Shown here: piece after piece, positions 46,464 to 59,155 of the stretch | How the letters are laid out: every line of letters begins with the position of its first letter | Numbering within the stretch: the first letter of the stretch is position 1 | Assembly (NCBI RefSeq): GCF_020166395.1 | Contig: NZ_JAIQXU010000001.1 | Coordinates: forward strand, 310,001 to 374,000 | Source: Deinococcus betulae | Lineage (GTDB): Bacteria > Deinococcota > Deinococci > Deinococcales > Deinococcaceae | Direction: 5' to 3' | DNA length: 64,000 nt | The notes under the pieces: model-generated | The model's database searches: none | Told to the model about the DNA's origin: nothing | What the model saw: only the letters and a program-made list of their open reading frames with translations | Made by a program: the position numbers and the translations under genes

Positions 46464-47552
46464 GTGCGTCTGGACTCGCTCTCCACCCTGAATTACCGGA
46501 ACCTCGCCCCCTGTACGCTGCGCTTTCCAGCCGGCGTGACGGGCGTGTTCGGAGAGAACGGCGCCGGCAAGACCAATCTGCTGGAAGCGGCCTTTCTGGC
46601 CCTGACCGGGCAGACGGACGTGACGCGCCTGGAACAGTTGGTCCAGAGCGGCGAAACCGAGGCCTACGTGCGCGCCGACCTGGAATCTGGCGGCAGCCTG
46701 AGCGTGCAGGAGGTGGGCCTGGGGCGCGGGCGGCGCCAGCTGAAACAGGACGGGGTCAGGGTCCGCACCGGCGACCTGCCGCGCGGCAGCGCCGTGTGGA
46801 TTCGCCCGGAGGACAGCGAACTGGTGTTCGGGCCGCCGGCCGGCCGCCGAGGCTACTTAGATTCCCTGCTGTCACGCCTCAGCGCCCGCTATGCCGAGCA
46901 TCTGGCGCGCTACGACCGCACCGTGTCGCAGCGCAACGCGGCCCTGCGGGGCGGCGAAGAATGGGCCATGCACGTCTGGGACGACGCCCTGGTGCGCCTG
47001 GGCACCGAGATCATGACCGTGCGCCGCCGCGCCCTGGTGCGCCTGAATGAGCTGGCCGCCGAGGCCAATACGGCGCTGGGCAGCCACAAACCCCTGACCC
47101 TGGCCCTGCAGGAATCCACGACCCCCGAGACCTACGCCGCCGACCTGGCCGCGCGCCGGGGAGAAGAATTGAGCCGAGGCTCCACGGTCACTGGCCCCCA
47201 CCGCGACGACCTCGCGCTGACCCTGGGCGGGCTGGCGGCGGGCGAATACGCCAGCCGGGGCGAAGGCCGCACGGTGGCCCTGGCCCTGCGGCGCGCCGAA
47301 CTGGAACTGCTCGCCGAGCGCTACGGCGAGCGGCCAGTCCTGCTGATTGACGACTTCTCCGCCGAACTGGACCCTGGGCGCCGGGCCTTTTTGCTGGACC
47401 TGGCCGCCAGCGTGCCCCAGGCCATCGTGACGGGCACCGAGCGGGCCCCAGGCGCGGCGCTGACCATGCGGGCCCACGCGGGGCGCTTTACCCCGGAACA
47501 GGCCACCCCCGAACACACCCCTGTCCCCGAGCGGGCCGAGGTGACCCGGTGA
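46464..47552 (+). CDS. recF: DNA replication/repair protein RecF
   Basis: SMC-like ATPase that with RecO and RecR loads RecA at ssDNA gaps, a central pathway in deinococci, which lack RecBC. It has 362 residues. Walker A is FGENGAGKTNLLEA (29-42), then AFLALTG. Arm helices contain FGPPAGRRGYLDSLLS, typical of RecF. TGPHRDDLAL (about 245) follows. The signature segment SRGEGRTVALALRRAELELL is a variant of the usual S-x-G-Q-Q-R, with Glu replacing the first Gln. Walker B is PVLLIDDFSAELDPGRR. GTG start from a leaderless promoter; the stop overlaps dciA. Confidence 0.95.
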   Translation: MRLDSLSTLNYRNLAPCTLRFPAGVTGVFGENGAGKTNLLEAAFLALTGQTDVTRLEQLVQSGETEAYVRADLESGGSLSVQEVGLGRGRRQLKQDGVRVRTGDLPRGSAVWIRPEDSELVFGPPAGRRGYLDSLLSRLSARYAEHLARYDRTVSQRNAALRGGEEWAMHVWDDALVRLGTEIMTVRRRALVRLNELAAEANTALGSHKPLTLALQESTTPETYAADLAARRGEELSRGSTVTGPHRDDLALTLGGLAAGEYASRGEGRTVALALRRAELELLAERYGERPVLLIDDFSAELDPGRRAFLLDLAASVPQAIVTGTERAPGAALTMRAHAGRFTPEQATPEHTPVPERAEVTR

Positions 47553-48445
47553 CGCGCGGGCGGCGCCTGAGCGGCCCACGGCGCCTAGGGGACCTGATGG
47601 GCGCCACACTGGGCACAGCGCGGCTGGCACGCGGGATTCAGCGGGCGCAGGCCATCTTGCTGTGGCCGCAGGCCGTGGGTCCAGACATCGCGCGCCTGAC
47701 CCGGCCGCGCACCCAGCAGGGCAGCGTGCTGTTTATCGAGGTGCGCGACAGCGCCACGGCCCACCACCTCAGCATGCAGCGCCACCACTTTCTCAGGGCC
47801 CTGAATCCCCTGCTGGACACCCCGCTGACCGACCTGCGCTTCAGCGTGGGCACGGTGCGCGAGCCACCGGCCCCCATCACGCCGCCGCCCCTGCCCGCCC
47901 CGGACCGGGCGCGGGCGCGGCAACTGGTGCAGGGGGTGGGCGATGACCTGAAACCGGCGGCGCTGCGGGCCGCCGAAGCCATTACCCGCGCCCGGAAATG
48001 GCGCGAGGAACAGGGCTGGCGCCCCTGCCCAGTGTGCGGCGAGGCCAGCCGCGAGCAGCCCTGCCGCGCCTGCGACCTGACCCTGGCCGACCCCAACGTG
48101 CGCCGCGCCGCGCGTGCCCTGCTGCGCGCCCCCGAACGGCTGGACGCCCTGCGCGACACCATCGGCAACAGTGGCGTCAGCGCCGCGCGCCACCTGGCCC
48201 TAGAACAGCTGCGCGGACAGCTGAGCCTGCTGGCCCTGGAATGCGTGCGCAGCCCGGCACCCGCTGAACAAGAAGACGGCTACCGCGCCTTTCTGGAGCA
48301 GCAGGCGCTCGTATACCTGGCGCTCACGCTGGGCCGGCCCCGCACGGCGCTGCGCCGCTCAGACCGCGCGGCGCTGCCCGAGGCAGTGCGCCATGTCCTG
48401 AACGCCGGGCCAGGGCCAGCCGGACGGGAAGAAGGGCGGGCGTGA
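47549..48445 (+). CDS. dciA: DciA-like (DUF721) replicative helicase loader with a C-terminal zinc ribbon
   Basis: A 298-residue protein. Residues 10-105 match DUF721/Dci[76 protein letters not shown]. DciA opens and loads DnaB in bacteria without DnaC or DnaI. Beyond the usual domain there is a four-cysteine zinc ribbon, CPVCG about residue 160 and CRACD about 172, then a helical C-terminus of about 120 residues. GTG start inside the recF stop (GTGA), so production is coupled to RecF. The zinc-ribbon extension is unusual compared with short proteobacterial DciA. Confidence 0.82.
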   Translation: MTRGRRLSGPRRLGDLMGATLGTARLARGIQRAQAILLWPQAVGPDIARLTRPRTQQGSVLFIEVRDSATAHHLSMQRHHFLRALNPLLDTPLTDLRFSVGTVREPPAPITPPPLPAPDRARARQLVQGVGDDLKPAALRAAEAITRARKWREEQGWRPCPVCGEASREQPCRACDLTLADPNVRRAARALLRAPERLDALRDTIGNSGVSAARHLALEQLRGQLSLLALECVRSPAPAEQEDGYRAFLEQQALVYLALTLGRPRTALRRSDRAALPEAVRHVLNAGPGPAGREEGRA

Positions 48446-48463
48446 ACGCTGGCAGGGGCGGTC

Positions 48464-48469
48464 TATGCT
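48464..48469 (+). promoter_or_regulatory. -10 element of moaB
   Basis: TATGCT, 7 nt before the ATG at 48477, inside the dciA-moaB gap. It makes ATG 48477, rather than the in-frame ATG at 48465, the likely start. Confidence 0.6.
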
Positions 48470-48476
48470 GGTGGGC

Positions 48477-49184
48477 ATGACCCAGCCTCGCGGCCCGCAG
48501 CAGCCCACCTCTTCCGCGCCCGAGAGCGGCGCACAGTCCCACCGCGCCCGCGCGCCGCGCACGGTGCGGGCCGCCGTGCTGACCGTCAGCGACACCCGCA
48601 CCCCCGAGACCGACGACAGTGGCGCCTACCTGCGCGCTCAGCTGGAGGCCGGCGGGCATGAAGTGGTGAATTACCGGGTGGTCCGGGATGACGCCGTGGA
48701 CATCCGCTCAGCGCTGGTGGCCTTTTCGCGTGAGGCGGCGGTGGTGCTGTGTTCAGGCGGCACCGGGATTACAGGGCGCGACGTGACAGTGCCGGTGGTC
48801 GAGAGCATCATCACCAAACCCATTCCCGGCTTTGGCGAGCTGTTCCGCATGCTCAGCTACCAGCAGGTGGGCGGCGCCGCCATGCTGTCGCGGGCGGTGG
48901 CTGGCCTGGTGCGCGGCGCGGTCGTGTTCGCCATGCCCGGCAGCCTCAACGCCGTGCAGACCGCCTGGGACGGCATTCTGAAAGACGAAATTGGGCATCT
49001 GGTGTACGAACTGGAGCGCCAGGGCCAGCCCGGCGTGTTGACCGCCCCTGGACTGGCAACCTCTGGCGCCGCCAGCCCTAGCTTCTCTGGCCTGTCAGCC
49101 CCGGGAGTAGTGCCGATGCCCGGCACCGGGGGCGGCGCCGCCGCTGGCCTGGGCCGGCACCGCAAGAGCGACCGCGATGACTGA
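48477..49184 (+). CDS. moaB: Molybdenum cofactor biosynthesis protein MoaB/MogA
   Basis: Adenylylates molybdopterin for Mo or W insertion (MogA/MoaB family); 235 residues. The core starts at [34 protein letters not shown]. The signature [22 protein letters not shown] and [30 protein letters not shown] follow, ending at [18 protein letters not shown]. An N-terminal extension of about 35 residues, rich in Pro/Ser/Gln, and a glycine-rich tail of about 60 residues are unconserved in character. The end overlaps the start of the next gene by 8 nt. Confidence 0.92.
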   Translation: MTQPRGPQQPTSSAPESGAQSHRARAPRTVRAAVLTVSDTRTPETDDSGAYLRAQLEAGGHEVVNYRVVRDDAVDIRSALVAFSREAAVVLCSGGTGITGRDVTVPVVESIITKPIPGFGELFRMLSYQQVGGAAMLSRAVAGLVRGAVVFAMPGSLNAVQTAWDGILKDEIGHLVYELERQGQPGVLTAPGLATSGAASPSFSGLSAPGVVPMPGTGGGAAAGLGRHRKSDRDD

Positions 49185-49980
49185 GCCGGTTTCAGGACCG
49201 GTGCAGCAGCTGGCCGCTTTACTGGCCCCAGGCGAGCTGACCACACCGCTGCTGCTCGTTACGGCCCTGATTGCGGGGTACTGGCTGCTGCGGATTGGGC
49301 AGGCGGCGCGCCGCAGTCTGATTCCGCGCGCAGCCCTATGGGCGGTTCCTGGCCTGGCCCTGCTGCTGCTCGCCCCGGTACTGGATGTACCCGCCCTGTT
49401 CGGGCTGGGGGCGGCCCTGCTGCTGCTGGCCGAATACTGGCCCGCGGCCTTTGTGCCCGCGACGCGCCGCCTGGATACGGGCTGGCCGCTGGTGGGGCTG
49501 CTGGTAGGAGGCGGGGCCACCGTCAGCGCGTGGCGCGGCGGCGACGCCGTGCTGCTGGCCGTGGTGGGCACGGTGCTGCTGCTGAGTGTAGGGGGCCTGC
49601 TGAGCGCAGCGCTGTTCCGCGCGCCGGCCAGCCGCGCGCCGCTGGGGTTTGGATCGCGCTGGAAGACGCCGGTCACGCCCCCCTGGCCCGAACTGAGCGT
49701 GACCTTGTCCGAGCGGGGCGCGCACCTGCGCAACGTGTCTGGCGGCCGCCTGCGCGTGGCCGGCTGGTCACCCGCCGGGGTGAATGCCTGGTACCGCGTG
49801 CGCACCGAGACCGGCGAAGCACTGGCCGAACTAGCGGCCGGCCAGGAGGCGGTGCTGCCTGTCAGCGTCTACGATTCAGGGGTGCGCGTGTGGTACGCCC
49901 CAGCCCGCACCCAGGCCACCCACCTGTTCCGGGCCGACTGGACCCCCCCGGCCTACGCGGAGCACCGTGTCCTGAATTGA
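49177..49980 (+). CDS. Integral membrane protein, hypothetical
   Basis: A 267-residue protein with four to five predicted transmembrane helices in the first 150 residues (about 22-42, 53-90 and 100-145). A soluble C-terminal half has beta-rich composition: [41 protein letters not shown]. No family recognised. It overlaps the end of moaB by 8 nt and should be co-translated with it, although nothing links it to molybdenum. Confidence 0.7.
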   Translation: MTEPVSGPVQQLAALLAPGELTTPLLLVTALIAGYWLLRIGQAARRSLIPRAALWAVPGLALLLLAPVLDVPALFGLGAALLLLAEYWPAAFVPATRRLDTGWPLVGLLVGGGATVSAWRGGDAVLLAVVGTVLLLSVGGLLSAALFRAPASRAPLGFGSRWKTPVTPPWPELSVTLSERGAHLRNVSGGRLRVAGWSPAGVNAWYRVRTETGEALAELAAGQEAVLPVSVYDSGVRVWYAPARTQATHLFRADWTPPAYAEHRVLN

Positions 49981-50295
49981 ATATGTAAGCCAACTGTGCG
50001 CCTGAACGAGACGGCCGCAGAACTACCAATACGCCTGTGGGTGCTCTCCTCTTCTTCGTCTGGAGACCAGGCCACTCTTCTCCAACGGATTCTGTCCGTA
50101 ACGCCAACAAATCGGGAAGACCCGCTGTGCAGACTCTACGCCCGGAACCCGCTTGTTCTCCCCCTCACTTCGTTCGAATTTCATCGTTTATACAAACGGT
50201 TCAATCCGAGTCCGTAGAACAGCCACCCCTGCTCTCCCTCCACATGAGGGACGTCTCACGCCACTCTTCATGAAGCGGGCTATGGTGGACCTATC
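49981..50295. other. Intergenic region with a MITE-like element
   Basis: 315 bp, lower GC than neighbours. It contains repeat copy B and, at its end, TATGGT (50281-50286) 9 nt before the truD GTG as a probable -10 box. Confidence 0.55.
50084..50216. repeat. MITE-like element, copy B
   Basis: Bounded by AACGGATTCTGTCCGTA and TTCAATCCGAGTCCGTA (50200-50216). The right end matches copy A (19724-19740) at 16 of 17 positions. About 130 bp, noncoding. The left end is less similar to the reverse of the right (ACGGATTC versus ACGGACTC). Confidence 0.5.
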
Positions 50296-51390
50296 GTGAG
50301 TCTGGTGTTCGAGTGGTCGGCGCTACGCGCCCTGACAGAAGAAAAGGGCACGGGCGGTCTGCTGCGCCAGTCACCGGACGACTTCCGGGTCGAGGAGCTG
50401 CCGGCCTATCCCCTATTGGGCGAGGGCGACTTTCTGTATGTGCAGCTGGAAAAAACCGGGCACACCACCGCCCATGTGCTGCGCGAATTGAGCCTGCAAC
50501 TGGGGGTCAAAGACCGTGATATCGGCGTGGCGGGTCTCAAAGATCGCCACGCGGTCACAACCCAGTGGCTCAGTCTGCCGGCCAAAGCTGAAGGCCGCCT
50601 GGAGCAGTTTGCTCTGGACGGCGTGCGGATTCTAAACCTGACACGCCACACGAACAAGCTGGGCCTGGGGCACCTGCGGGCCAACCGCTTCACCGTGCGG
50701 GTGCGCGGGGCGGCGGGTCAGGCCGAGGCGGCGGCGGCCCTCCTGGCCACGCTGGAGCAGCGCGGCGTGCCCAATTACTTTGGGCCGCAGCGCTTTGGGC
50801 TGGGTGGCCTGAACGCCGAAGAGGGCCTGCGGGTGGTGCGCGGCGAGTCGCGGGTCCGTGACCCACGGGTGCGCCGGTTTCTGACCACCGCCCTGCAAAG
50901 CGTGGTGTTTAACGCCTTTGTCAATCTGCGCCTGGAGGCCGGCGTCTTTGACGCCCTGCTCGCGGGCGATATGGCCAAGAAACACGACACCGGGGGCGTC
51001 TTTCTGGTGGAGGACGCCGCCCTGGAAACCCCACGCGCCGCACGTGGCGAGGTGAGCGCCACCGGCACGCTCTTTGGCAAGAAGGTGCGGCCCCTGACGG
51101 CCGAGGCCGGACAACTGGAACAGGCCGCGCTGGGCGCCCTGGGCCTGACCCCTGAGATGTTTCTGTCCCGCAAGGGCGACCGCCGCCTGACGCGCGTGTT
51201 TTTGCAGGAGGCGACCACGCACCCCGAACCCGACGGCTTTACCGTGGCCTTTACCCTGCCGCGCGGCAGCTTTGCCACCAGCGTGCTGCGCGAGATCATG
51301 AAGACCGACGTGGACGCACCCGGCGCTCACCCAGACACGCCAGAGGATGACGCCCTGCTGGACGACGCTGGTGCAGAGGTGGTGGCGTGA
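50296..51390 (+). CDS. truD: tRNA pseudouridine synthase D
   Basis: Makes pseudouridine 13 in tRNA. It has 364 residues. [30 protein letters not shown] is the family opening. The catalytic Asp lies in [17 protein letters not shown] (about 77-93). [19 protein letters not shown] and [12 protein letters not shown] are the further conserved motifs, and [13 protein letters not shown] closes the catalytic domain. The C-terminal 25 residues are acidic. GTG start. The next gene overlaps its stop (GTGA). Confidence 0.95.
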   Translation: MSLVFEWSALRALTEEKGTGGLLRQSPDDFRVEELPAYPLLGEGDFLYVQLEKTGHTTAHVLRELSLQLGVKDRDIGVAGLKDRHAVTTQWLSLPAKAEGRLEQFALDGVRILNLTRHTNKLGLGHLRANRFTVRVRGAAGQAEAAAALLATLEQRGVPNYFGPQRFGLGGLNAEEGLRVVRGESRVRDPRVRRFLTTALQSVVFNAFVNLRLEAGVFDALLAGDMAKKHDTGGVFLVEDAALETPRAARGEVSATGTLFGKKVRPLTAEAGQLEQAALGALGLTPEMFLSRKGDRRLTRVFLQEATTHPEPDGFTVAFTLPRGSFATSVLREIMKTDVDAPGAHPDTPEDDALLDDAGAEVVA

Positions 51391-51767
51391 GGCGCGCCGC
51401 CCTCCTCCGAACGGCGCTGGCCGTGCTGACTGGCGTGGCCACCCTGCGGCCCGCGCAGGCCGCTGCCCCCACCCTGATCCTGAAACTGACCCACGGCGGC
51501 GCCCTGCTGACCGGCGCCCTAAGCGTGACCCGCGCTGACGAACTGACTGGCGTCTGGAGCAGCGTGGGGCGCGCCCGAATGCTGCGCTGCGCCCCCCGCT
51601 GCGAGGTGGTCAGCGGCCTGCCCGTGCAGGGCGTGCTGACGCTGGGCGAGTCCAGCGGCTACCGCGTGGTGCTGGGCGGCAACTTCAAGGTGGGCCAGAA
51701 GGTCAGCCTGGTGCTGCGCTACCGCAACGCGCAAATTACCAACGTTATGGCCACGGTCGCCCGCTGA
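51387..51767 (+). CDS. Secreted hypothetical protein
   Basis: A 126-residue protein with a signal peptide ([24 protein letters not shown], cut near 26) and a beta-rich mature domain ([54 protein letters not shown]) holding two Cys at about 68 and 72, probably a disulfide. GTG start overlaps truD (GTGA). No family recognised; an Ig-like or carboxypeptidase-regulatory-like fold is possible. Confidence 0.65.
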   Translation: MRRAALLRTALAVLTGVATLRPAQAAAPTLILKLTHGGALLTGALSVTRADELTGVWSSVGRARMLRCAPRCEVVSGLPVQGVLTLGESSGYRVVLGGNFKVGQKVSLVLRYRNAQITNVMATVAR

Positions 51768-51857
51768 GAGGGGCACCCAGAGCCCTCCTGAGTTTCTCGG
51801 CTTGAAGACGAATAATCCGGGTTTAACGGCATTTGCCTACCTTCGGGCAAGACCACT

Positions 51858-52298
51858 GTGAGGCCTGACGCCCAGCAGCGCCGGGCCTTTCTGGCCGCCG
51901 CATATGGCCCACTGGGTCAGCGCGTCTCTCTGGACGGAGAGTCAGCCGGGGTCTGGCCGACCTGGGCCACGCCGGGCACCCGCTGGGCCATCGTGACCGC
52001 CTGGAATCCGGCGGGAAGGCGGCAGAGCAACCGGGCCAATGAGACGGCGCAAGCGGCCTTGCGGCGGCAGGTCGCGCGGTGGGCGCCGCTGCCAGGGGTA
52101 AACGGCGAGGGTCCGTGGCGTGAACCCAGTGTGGTGCTGCGCGGGCTTTCTGTGCGCGAGGCCGCCGCCCTGGGCCGCGCTGCCAGGCAACTGGCTGTGG
52201 TCTACGGCGTGGGCCGACGCGCCGCGCTGGTATGGCTGGACGGAGATCAGGTCCGGGTTGAGCGGGCCTGGACCCAGCTGGAAGCCACAGGGGCCTGA
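51858..52298 (+). CDS. DUF3293 family protein
   Basis: A 146-residue cytoplasmic protein. The family pattern is visible: [75 protein letters not shown]...ALVWLDGDQVRVERAW. Function unknown. GTG start, without an obvious Shine-Dalgarno. It stands alone after the truD pair. Confidence 0.75.
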   Translation: MRPDAQQRRAFLAAAYGPLGQRVSLDGESAGVWPTWATPGTRWAIVTAWNPAGRRQSNRANETAQAALRRQVARWAPLPGVNGEGPWREPSVVLRGLSVREAAALGRAARQLAVVYGVGRRAALVWLDGDQVRVERAWTQLEATGA

Positions 52299-52725
52299 AG
52301 GCCCAGCACCACTCTGTACCGGTCCTGCGAAGCCCCCGCAGCGCATCCCCACACCCTAATGGGTCTGGTTGACTGCCGTGGGCCAGCGCAGACCGGGGTA
52401 CGGCCTCTTCCATCCACACATCAAAGGAGAACTGATTGGTTAACGCTGCGCTGGGACGCCCGTTGTCTTCTCTTCGCTCTGCTGCGCCGCTCGCCCATTC
52501 CGGTCGTTTCGGCCAATGCTGAGGTCGGAGCCTGTGCTGTACGGCCCCATCTGATTTCAGTTCAGATCGGATATCCATAGATCTGGAGCCCGTCTTCATC
52601 TCTCCACGAGACTACGCAACCCTCGTCTTTTATTGACCTAGAAAGCCTCTCCAAACAAGCGGGTTATCCAGCCACCCCTTCTGCTTCTGGCACCTTCTTG
52701 TGCCCCAGCGGTATACTGCCCGCTT
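52299..52725. other. Intergenic region, no gene recognised
   Basis: 427 bp. Notable are a CAGATC-N11-GATCTG inverted repeat near 52562-52584 and, at the end, TATACT (52712-52717). A TTCTCTTCGCTCTGCTGCGC stretch near 52470 is reminiscent of MITE copy A internal sequence, but not convincingly so. Confidence 0.4.
52712..52717 (+). promoter_or_regulatory. -10 element of the AlbA/Schlafen-like gene
   Basis: TATACT, the best -10 match in the window, 8 nt before the GTG at 52726. Confidence 0.6.
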
Positions 52726-54498
<1,773 letters not shown>

Positions 54499-54623
54499 AC
54501 AGAAAAGCTGGGCAAAGCCAGCGGGCAAAAGCCTTCTAACCACAGGGTCTCTCGGCTGAGCTGACCGCCCTGGGCCAGATCCTTGCACGACGCACAGGCC
54601 CATCCTCACCCTCTTGAGTCAGG

Positions 54624-54639
54624 ATGGAACTGTTTCCAT
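54624..54639. promoter_or_regulatory. LacI-type operator of the sugar ABC operon
   Basis: ATGGAACTGTTTCCAT, a palindrome ATGGAA-N4-TTCCAT overlapping the -35 box. The half-site resembles LacI/MalR family operators. The repressor gene is not in this window. Confidence 0.6.
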
Positions 54640-54667
54640 TGACAGGCTAGAACCGGGCGTGTACGCT
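54639..54667 (+). promoter_or_regulatory. Promoter of the malE-malF-malG operon
   Basis: TTGACA (54639-54644), 17-bp spacer, TACGCT (54662-54667). The consensus -35 and ideal spacing make it the strongest promoter seen in the window. The transcript has a leader of about 75 nt with a Shine-Dalgarno before malE. Confidence 0.8.
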
Positions 54668-54750
54668 GAGCCTCACCAGAATTGAAAGATGTGGAACCGC
54701 TTCACAGAAGAGGCGGGCCGGGCCTGACCGGCACCCACCAAGGGGGATGC

Positions 54751-56010
<1,260 letters not shown>

Positions 56011-56045
56011 GCCTCTGCGGTGGGGCTGCCTGGCCCCACCACTGC

Positions 56046-56076
56046 GGGGACGCCCAGCTACCGGGTGTCCCCTTTT
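56046..56076 (+). terminator. Partial terminator between the binding-protein and permease genes
   Basis: 10-bp stem (GGGGACGCCC with GGGTGTCCCC, one G-U pair) followed by TTTT. A second hairpin GGTGGGGC/GCCCCACC lies just upstream at 56019-56040. Such structures usually reduce permease expression relative to the binding protein. Confidence 0.7.
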
Positions 56077-56171
56077 CCATTCCAGTCACTGGACTGACCC
56101 TGTCCAGCTGCCCAGGCCGCCGGTGGGGTTCGCCCGGCCGCCCCGTTGTTCACCAGGAGGTTTTCCCGAAC

Positions 56172-57101
56172 ATGACTGTTCAAACCACTGCCCCGGCCCG
56201 GCCGACCCGCACGCGCGGCATTGAAGCTGCCCGCGCGCGCCAGGCCATCTGGCTGCTGCTGCCCACCCTGATTGCCATTGCGCTGGTGGCGGGCTATCCG
56301 CTGTACCGCACCTTCTATTTCTCGCTGTTCGAGGCCAACCTGACCAGCCCCGAGCAGCGCACCTTCCTGGGGCTGGGCAACTTCTGGTTTACCACCGAAG
56401 ACGGCATTGCGCTGGGCTTTCTACAAGACCCCAAGTGGTGGGGCGCCGTCAAAAATACCCTGCTGTTTACGGTGGTGTCGGTCTTTTTAGAAACCGTGTT
56501 CGGGATGATTATCGCGCTGGTGGTCAACAGCGCCTTCAAGGGGCGCGCCCTGCTGCGCACCGCCATGCTGGTGCCCTGGGCCATTCCCACGGTCGTCTCG
56601 GCGCAGATGTGGGCCTATCTCTACAACGACTCCTTTGGCCTGATTGGGCGCGGCATTCTAGGGGGCCAGGCGGTGCTGGCCAATACGGACACCGCCATCT
56701 GGGCGCTGGTCGCCGTGGATGTCTGGAAAACCACCTCGTTTATGGCGCTGCTGATTCTGGCTGGGCTGCAAAGCCTGCCGGGCGACATGTACGAGGCCGC
56801 TGACATGGACGGCGCCAGCAAGTGGACCCAGTTCTGGAAGTTGACGCTGCCACTGCTGCGCCCGGCCTTGCTGGTGGCGCTGGTGTTCCGTAGCCTCGAC
56901 GCCCTGCGCGTGTTTGACGTGATGTCGGTGATGCTGGGCAACGTGAACGCCGCCGCCACGTCTATGACCGGCTACGCCCGCCAGGCCCTGATTGACAACC
57001 AGTTGCTGGGCCTGGGCAGCGCCGTCAGCGTGGCGGTGTTTCTCATCATCATGGTGATTGTGGTGATGTACGTCACCGCCTTCCGCGTGAAGTTCGACTG
57101 A
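56172..57101 (+). CDS. Sugar ABC transporter permease (MalF-like)
   Basis: A 309-residue inner-membrane permease with six predicted helices (about 25-47, 95-120, 127-148, 175-196, 235-250, 275-300). The binding-protein-dependent transport motif is [29 protein letters not shown] (EAA loop, about 204-232). It pairs with the next gene. Shine-Dalgarno AGGAGG lies before the ATG. An attenuating hairpin separates it from the binding-protein gene. Confidence 0.93.
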   Translation: MTVQTTAPARPTRTRGIEAARARQAIWLLLPTLIAIALVAGYPLYRTFYFSLFEANLTSPEQRTFLGLGNFWFTTEDGIALGFLQDPKWWGAVKNTLLFTVVSVFLETVFGMIIALVVNSAFKGRALLRTAMLVPWAIPTVVSAQMWAYLYNDSFGLIGRGILGGQAVLANTDTAIWALVAVDVWKTTSFMALLILAGLQSLPGDMYEAADMDGASKWTQFWKLTLPLLRPALLVALVFRSLDALRVFDVMSVMLGNVNAAATSMTGYARQALIDNQLLGLGSAVSVAVFLIIMVIVVMYVTAFRVKFD

Positions 57102-57119
57102 GGGGCCAGGGAGACACCC

Positions 57120-57971
57120 ATGAACCTGAAAACGACCAACCCGGCCCTGTATTACCTGCAACGCCTGGCCTTTTATCTGCTGGTGCTGGTGATTGCGCTG
57201 TACCTGCTGGCCCCTTTTTTCTGGGCTGTGCTGACCAGTCTGCGCTCGGCGGGCGACCTGTTCCTGACCCCAGCCGAGTTCATCGCGGCGCCCACGACTT
57301 TTAACAACTACGTGCAGGTTTTTGGCAATCCCAACTTTCAGCGCGGGCTGCTGTACAGCCTGATCGTGGCGGTGGGGTCGGTGTTGGTCAGCCTGCTGCT
57401 CGGCTCGTTTGCGGCCTACGCGCTGGGCCGCTTCCGCTTTAAGGGCAAAGCCATCGTGCTGTACGTGATTCTGGCGGTCAGTGTCTTTCCGCAGATTGCC
57501 GTGCTGGGCGGGCTATACACCCTGATTGGCAACCTGGGCCTATACAACAACCCCCTGGGGCTCATCCTGTCGTACCTGATTTTTACTATTCCATTTACGG
57601 TGTGGGTGCTGACCAGCTTTGTGCGCGACATTCCCGCCGAATTAGAAGAGGCCGCGTTGGTGGACGGCGCGTCTCCTTTGCAAACGCTCTTTCTGGTGCT
57701 GTTTCCGGTCATGATGCCGGCATTGGTGACCACTGGCCTCCTGGCCTTTATCAATGCCTGGAACGAATACCTGTTTGCCCTGACCTTTACCAGCACCAAC
57801 CGCACGACACCCGTGGTGATTGCCAACTATTCCGGCGCCACCCAGTTTGACCAGCCGTGGGGGCCGATTATGGCCGCCAGCATCGTGGTCACGGTGCCGC
57901 TGATTATTCTGGTGCTGGTGTTCCAGCGCAATATCGTCTCGGGCTTGACTGCCGGTGCTGTGAAAGGCTGA
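57120..57971 (+). CDS. Sugar ABC transporter permease (MalG-like)
   Basis: A 283-residue inner-membrane permease with six helices. The EAA loop is [35 protein letters not shown] (about 175-205). The N-terminal helix ([33 protein letters not shown]) and the C-terminal [15 protein letters not shown] are typical of MalG. It starts 18 nt after the MalF-like gene and ends the operon before a terminator hairpin. Confidence 0.93.
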   Translation: MNLKTTNPALYYLQRLAFYLLVLVIALYLLAPFFWAVLTSLRSAGDLFLTPAEFIAAPTTFNNYVQVFGNPNFQRGLLYSLIVAVGSVLVSLLLGSFAAYALGRFRFKGKAIVLYVILAVSVFPQIAVLGGLYTLIGNLGLYNNPLGLILSYLIFTIPFTVWVLTSFVRDIPAELEEAALVDGASPLQTLFLVLFPVMMPALVTTGLLAFINAWNEYLFALTFTSTNRTTPVVIANYSGATQFDQPWGPIMAASIVVTVPLIILVLVFQRNIVSGLTAGAVKG

Positions 57972-57995
57972 AGACAAACCAGCAATCAGCCATCA

Positions 57996-58030
57996 GAAAG
58001 CGCCGCCCAAGGTAATGGGACGGCGCTTTC
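57996..58030. terminator. Terminator after the sugar ABC operon
   Basis: 10-bp stem GAAAGCGCCG/CGGCGCTTTC, with an inner CCC/GGG, between convergent genes; probably works in both directions. Confidence 0.75.
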
Positions 58031-58032
58031 CT

Positions 58033-58449
58033 TCAGTTCAAGTGGCTTTCAGTCACCAGCGCGGCGCCGTAAGCCACCCCCACGTCGCGCAGCAGTTGCC
58101 GCGCCAGGGTCAGAAGGGCGTCCTCGCTGGTGTCTTCCAGACGAAAAACCCCCTCTGACCCGTATTCACCCTGAAAGGCGCCGTTCAAACGGCGCACCCG
58201 CACCAACACCTCACACAGCCCCAGCCGCAGCCAGGCCGCATGAAAACTGCCGTTGGGCGGGGGCCGGAGGCGCACCGTAGGGTCCAGAGTGAAGTCGAGG
58301 GTGACGTTGTTGAGCGGCAGCCCTGGCCCACTGGCCGTTCGCAGGGCGTGGTAGAGGGCATTGAGGAAGGCCTCGCACGCCCGCTGCTCGGCCTGACGCG
58401 CGGCGGCGTGGCGGCGAATGACCGCCTGCAGCTCGTCAAATTCGCTCAT
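58033..58449 (-). CDS. Hypothetical protein
   Basis: A 138-residue soluble protein, no family recognised. A helical N-terminus (FDELQAVIRRHAAARQAEQRACEAFLNALYHALRTAS) is followed by a beta-rich middle (NNVTLDFTLDPTVRLRPPPNGSFHAAWLRLGLCEVLVRVRRLNGAFQGEYG) and a C-terminal helix. Same strand and 24 nt after the following minus-strand gene 58474-58755, so probably co-transcribed with it. Confidence 0.65.
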   Translation of the reverse strand: MSEFDELQAVIRRHAAARQAEQRACEAFLNALYHALRTASGPGLPLNNVTLDFTLDPTVRLRPPPNGSFHAAWLRLGLCEVLVRVRRLNGAFQGEYGSEGVFRLEDTSEDALLTLARQLLRDVGVAYGAALVTESHLN

Positions 58450-58473
58450 GGGCGCCGGGCCCGCAGGCGCGGT

Positions 58474-58755
58474 TTAGCTGTTCTGGCTGTCACTGTCGCC
58501 CATGTTGGTGCTGGGCGGGTCGCTGGCGTCCATACTCTGGGTCATGGCGATGTCCTGCTTGTCCAGCCCCTCCCGGCGGTATTCGGCTGGGGACTTGTTC
58601 TCGGCGTCTACGGCGGCGTCAATCTGGGCTTCAGGGTTCTGACGCCCCATGAACTGCAGGTCCACGTTGCTGATTTCGGTCTCGCTCTTGGTGTGGTCCG
58701 TGTGGCCTGTCTGGTCGTCAGCCGTGGGGGCCGTGCGGTCGTCGTGGTTGGTCAT
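58474..58755 (-). CDS. Acidic low-complexity hypothetical protein
   Basis: A 93-residue hydrophilic protein rich in Asp, Thr, Ser, Gln and Asn, probably disordered, with few hydrophobic residues apart from SNVDLQFMGRQNPEAQIDAAVDAENKSPAEYRREGLDKQDIAMTQSM. That composition resembles desiccation- or stress-related hydrophilins, but no signature proves it. TAGCGT lies 6 nt before the ATG (leaderless). Confidence 0.65.
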   Translation of the reverse strand: MTNHDDRTAPTADDQTGHTDHTKSETEISNVDLQFMGRQNPEAQIDAAVDAENKSPAEYRREGLDKQDIAMTQSMDASDPPSTNMGDSDSQNS

Positions 58756-59155
58756 GGCGTTACGCTACCGCGCCTGCGCTGGGCGGCAGCTGAACGCCTT
58801 CTTCATGCAGCTTTAGACGCATGGTCCAACCGGCAAAAGCTGACGGCCTGGGAGACTTCGCCCAGACGCCTTCCATCTGCCGTGTCTACAGATCGGGCAA
58901 GCACCCATAGGCTGTCGAGGCGCGCAGCCCTTCAACGCCAAAGCTGACAGTGGCAGCCAGTTTTACTCAAGGGATCAAAGCTTCCCACTGCATTCCACTG
59001 CTGCTGTCTGTTGAGGTCGCGTTCGCCTCAGAGCGATTCAATGTAGCTGCTCTAGGTCCCGCTGTGGGCGCCCCTTCTGCCCCGGAGCTGGTAGCACTTC
59101 ACAGTTTTAACCTTGAGATAGAGCGGCGTCTCCCCTCTCTTTCAGCTGCTTCTGC
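58756..59155. other. Intergenic region, no gene recognised
   Basis: 400 bp between two minus-strand genes. Apart from the -10 box TAGCGT (58762-58767, minus) for the acidic protein gene, I see no promoter, terminator with a T-tract or coding frame that I trust. Confidence 0.45.

Noticed and set aside
46400..46470. Radiation/desiccation response motif (DdrO-type palindrome) upstream of recF
   Set aside because: I looked for TTATG-N-CATAA-like palindromes at recF and other repair genes in the window and saw none.
50150..50220. Possible tRNA T-loop (GTTCGAA) at 50173-50179
   Set aside because: No acceptor, D or anticodon stems can be built around it; the word lies inside the MITE-like element.
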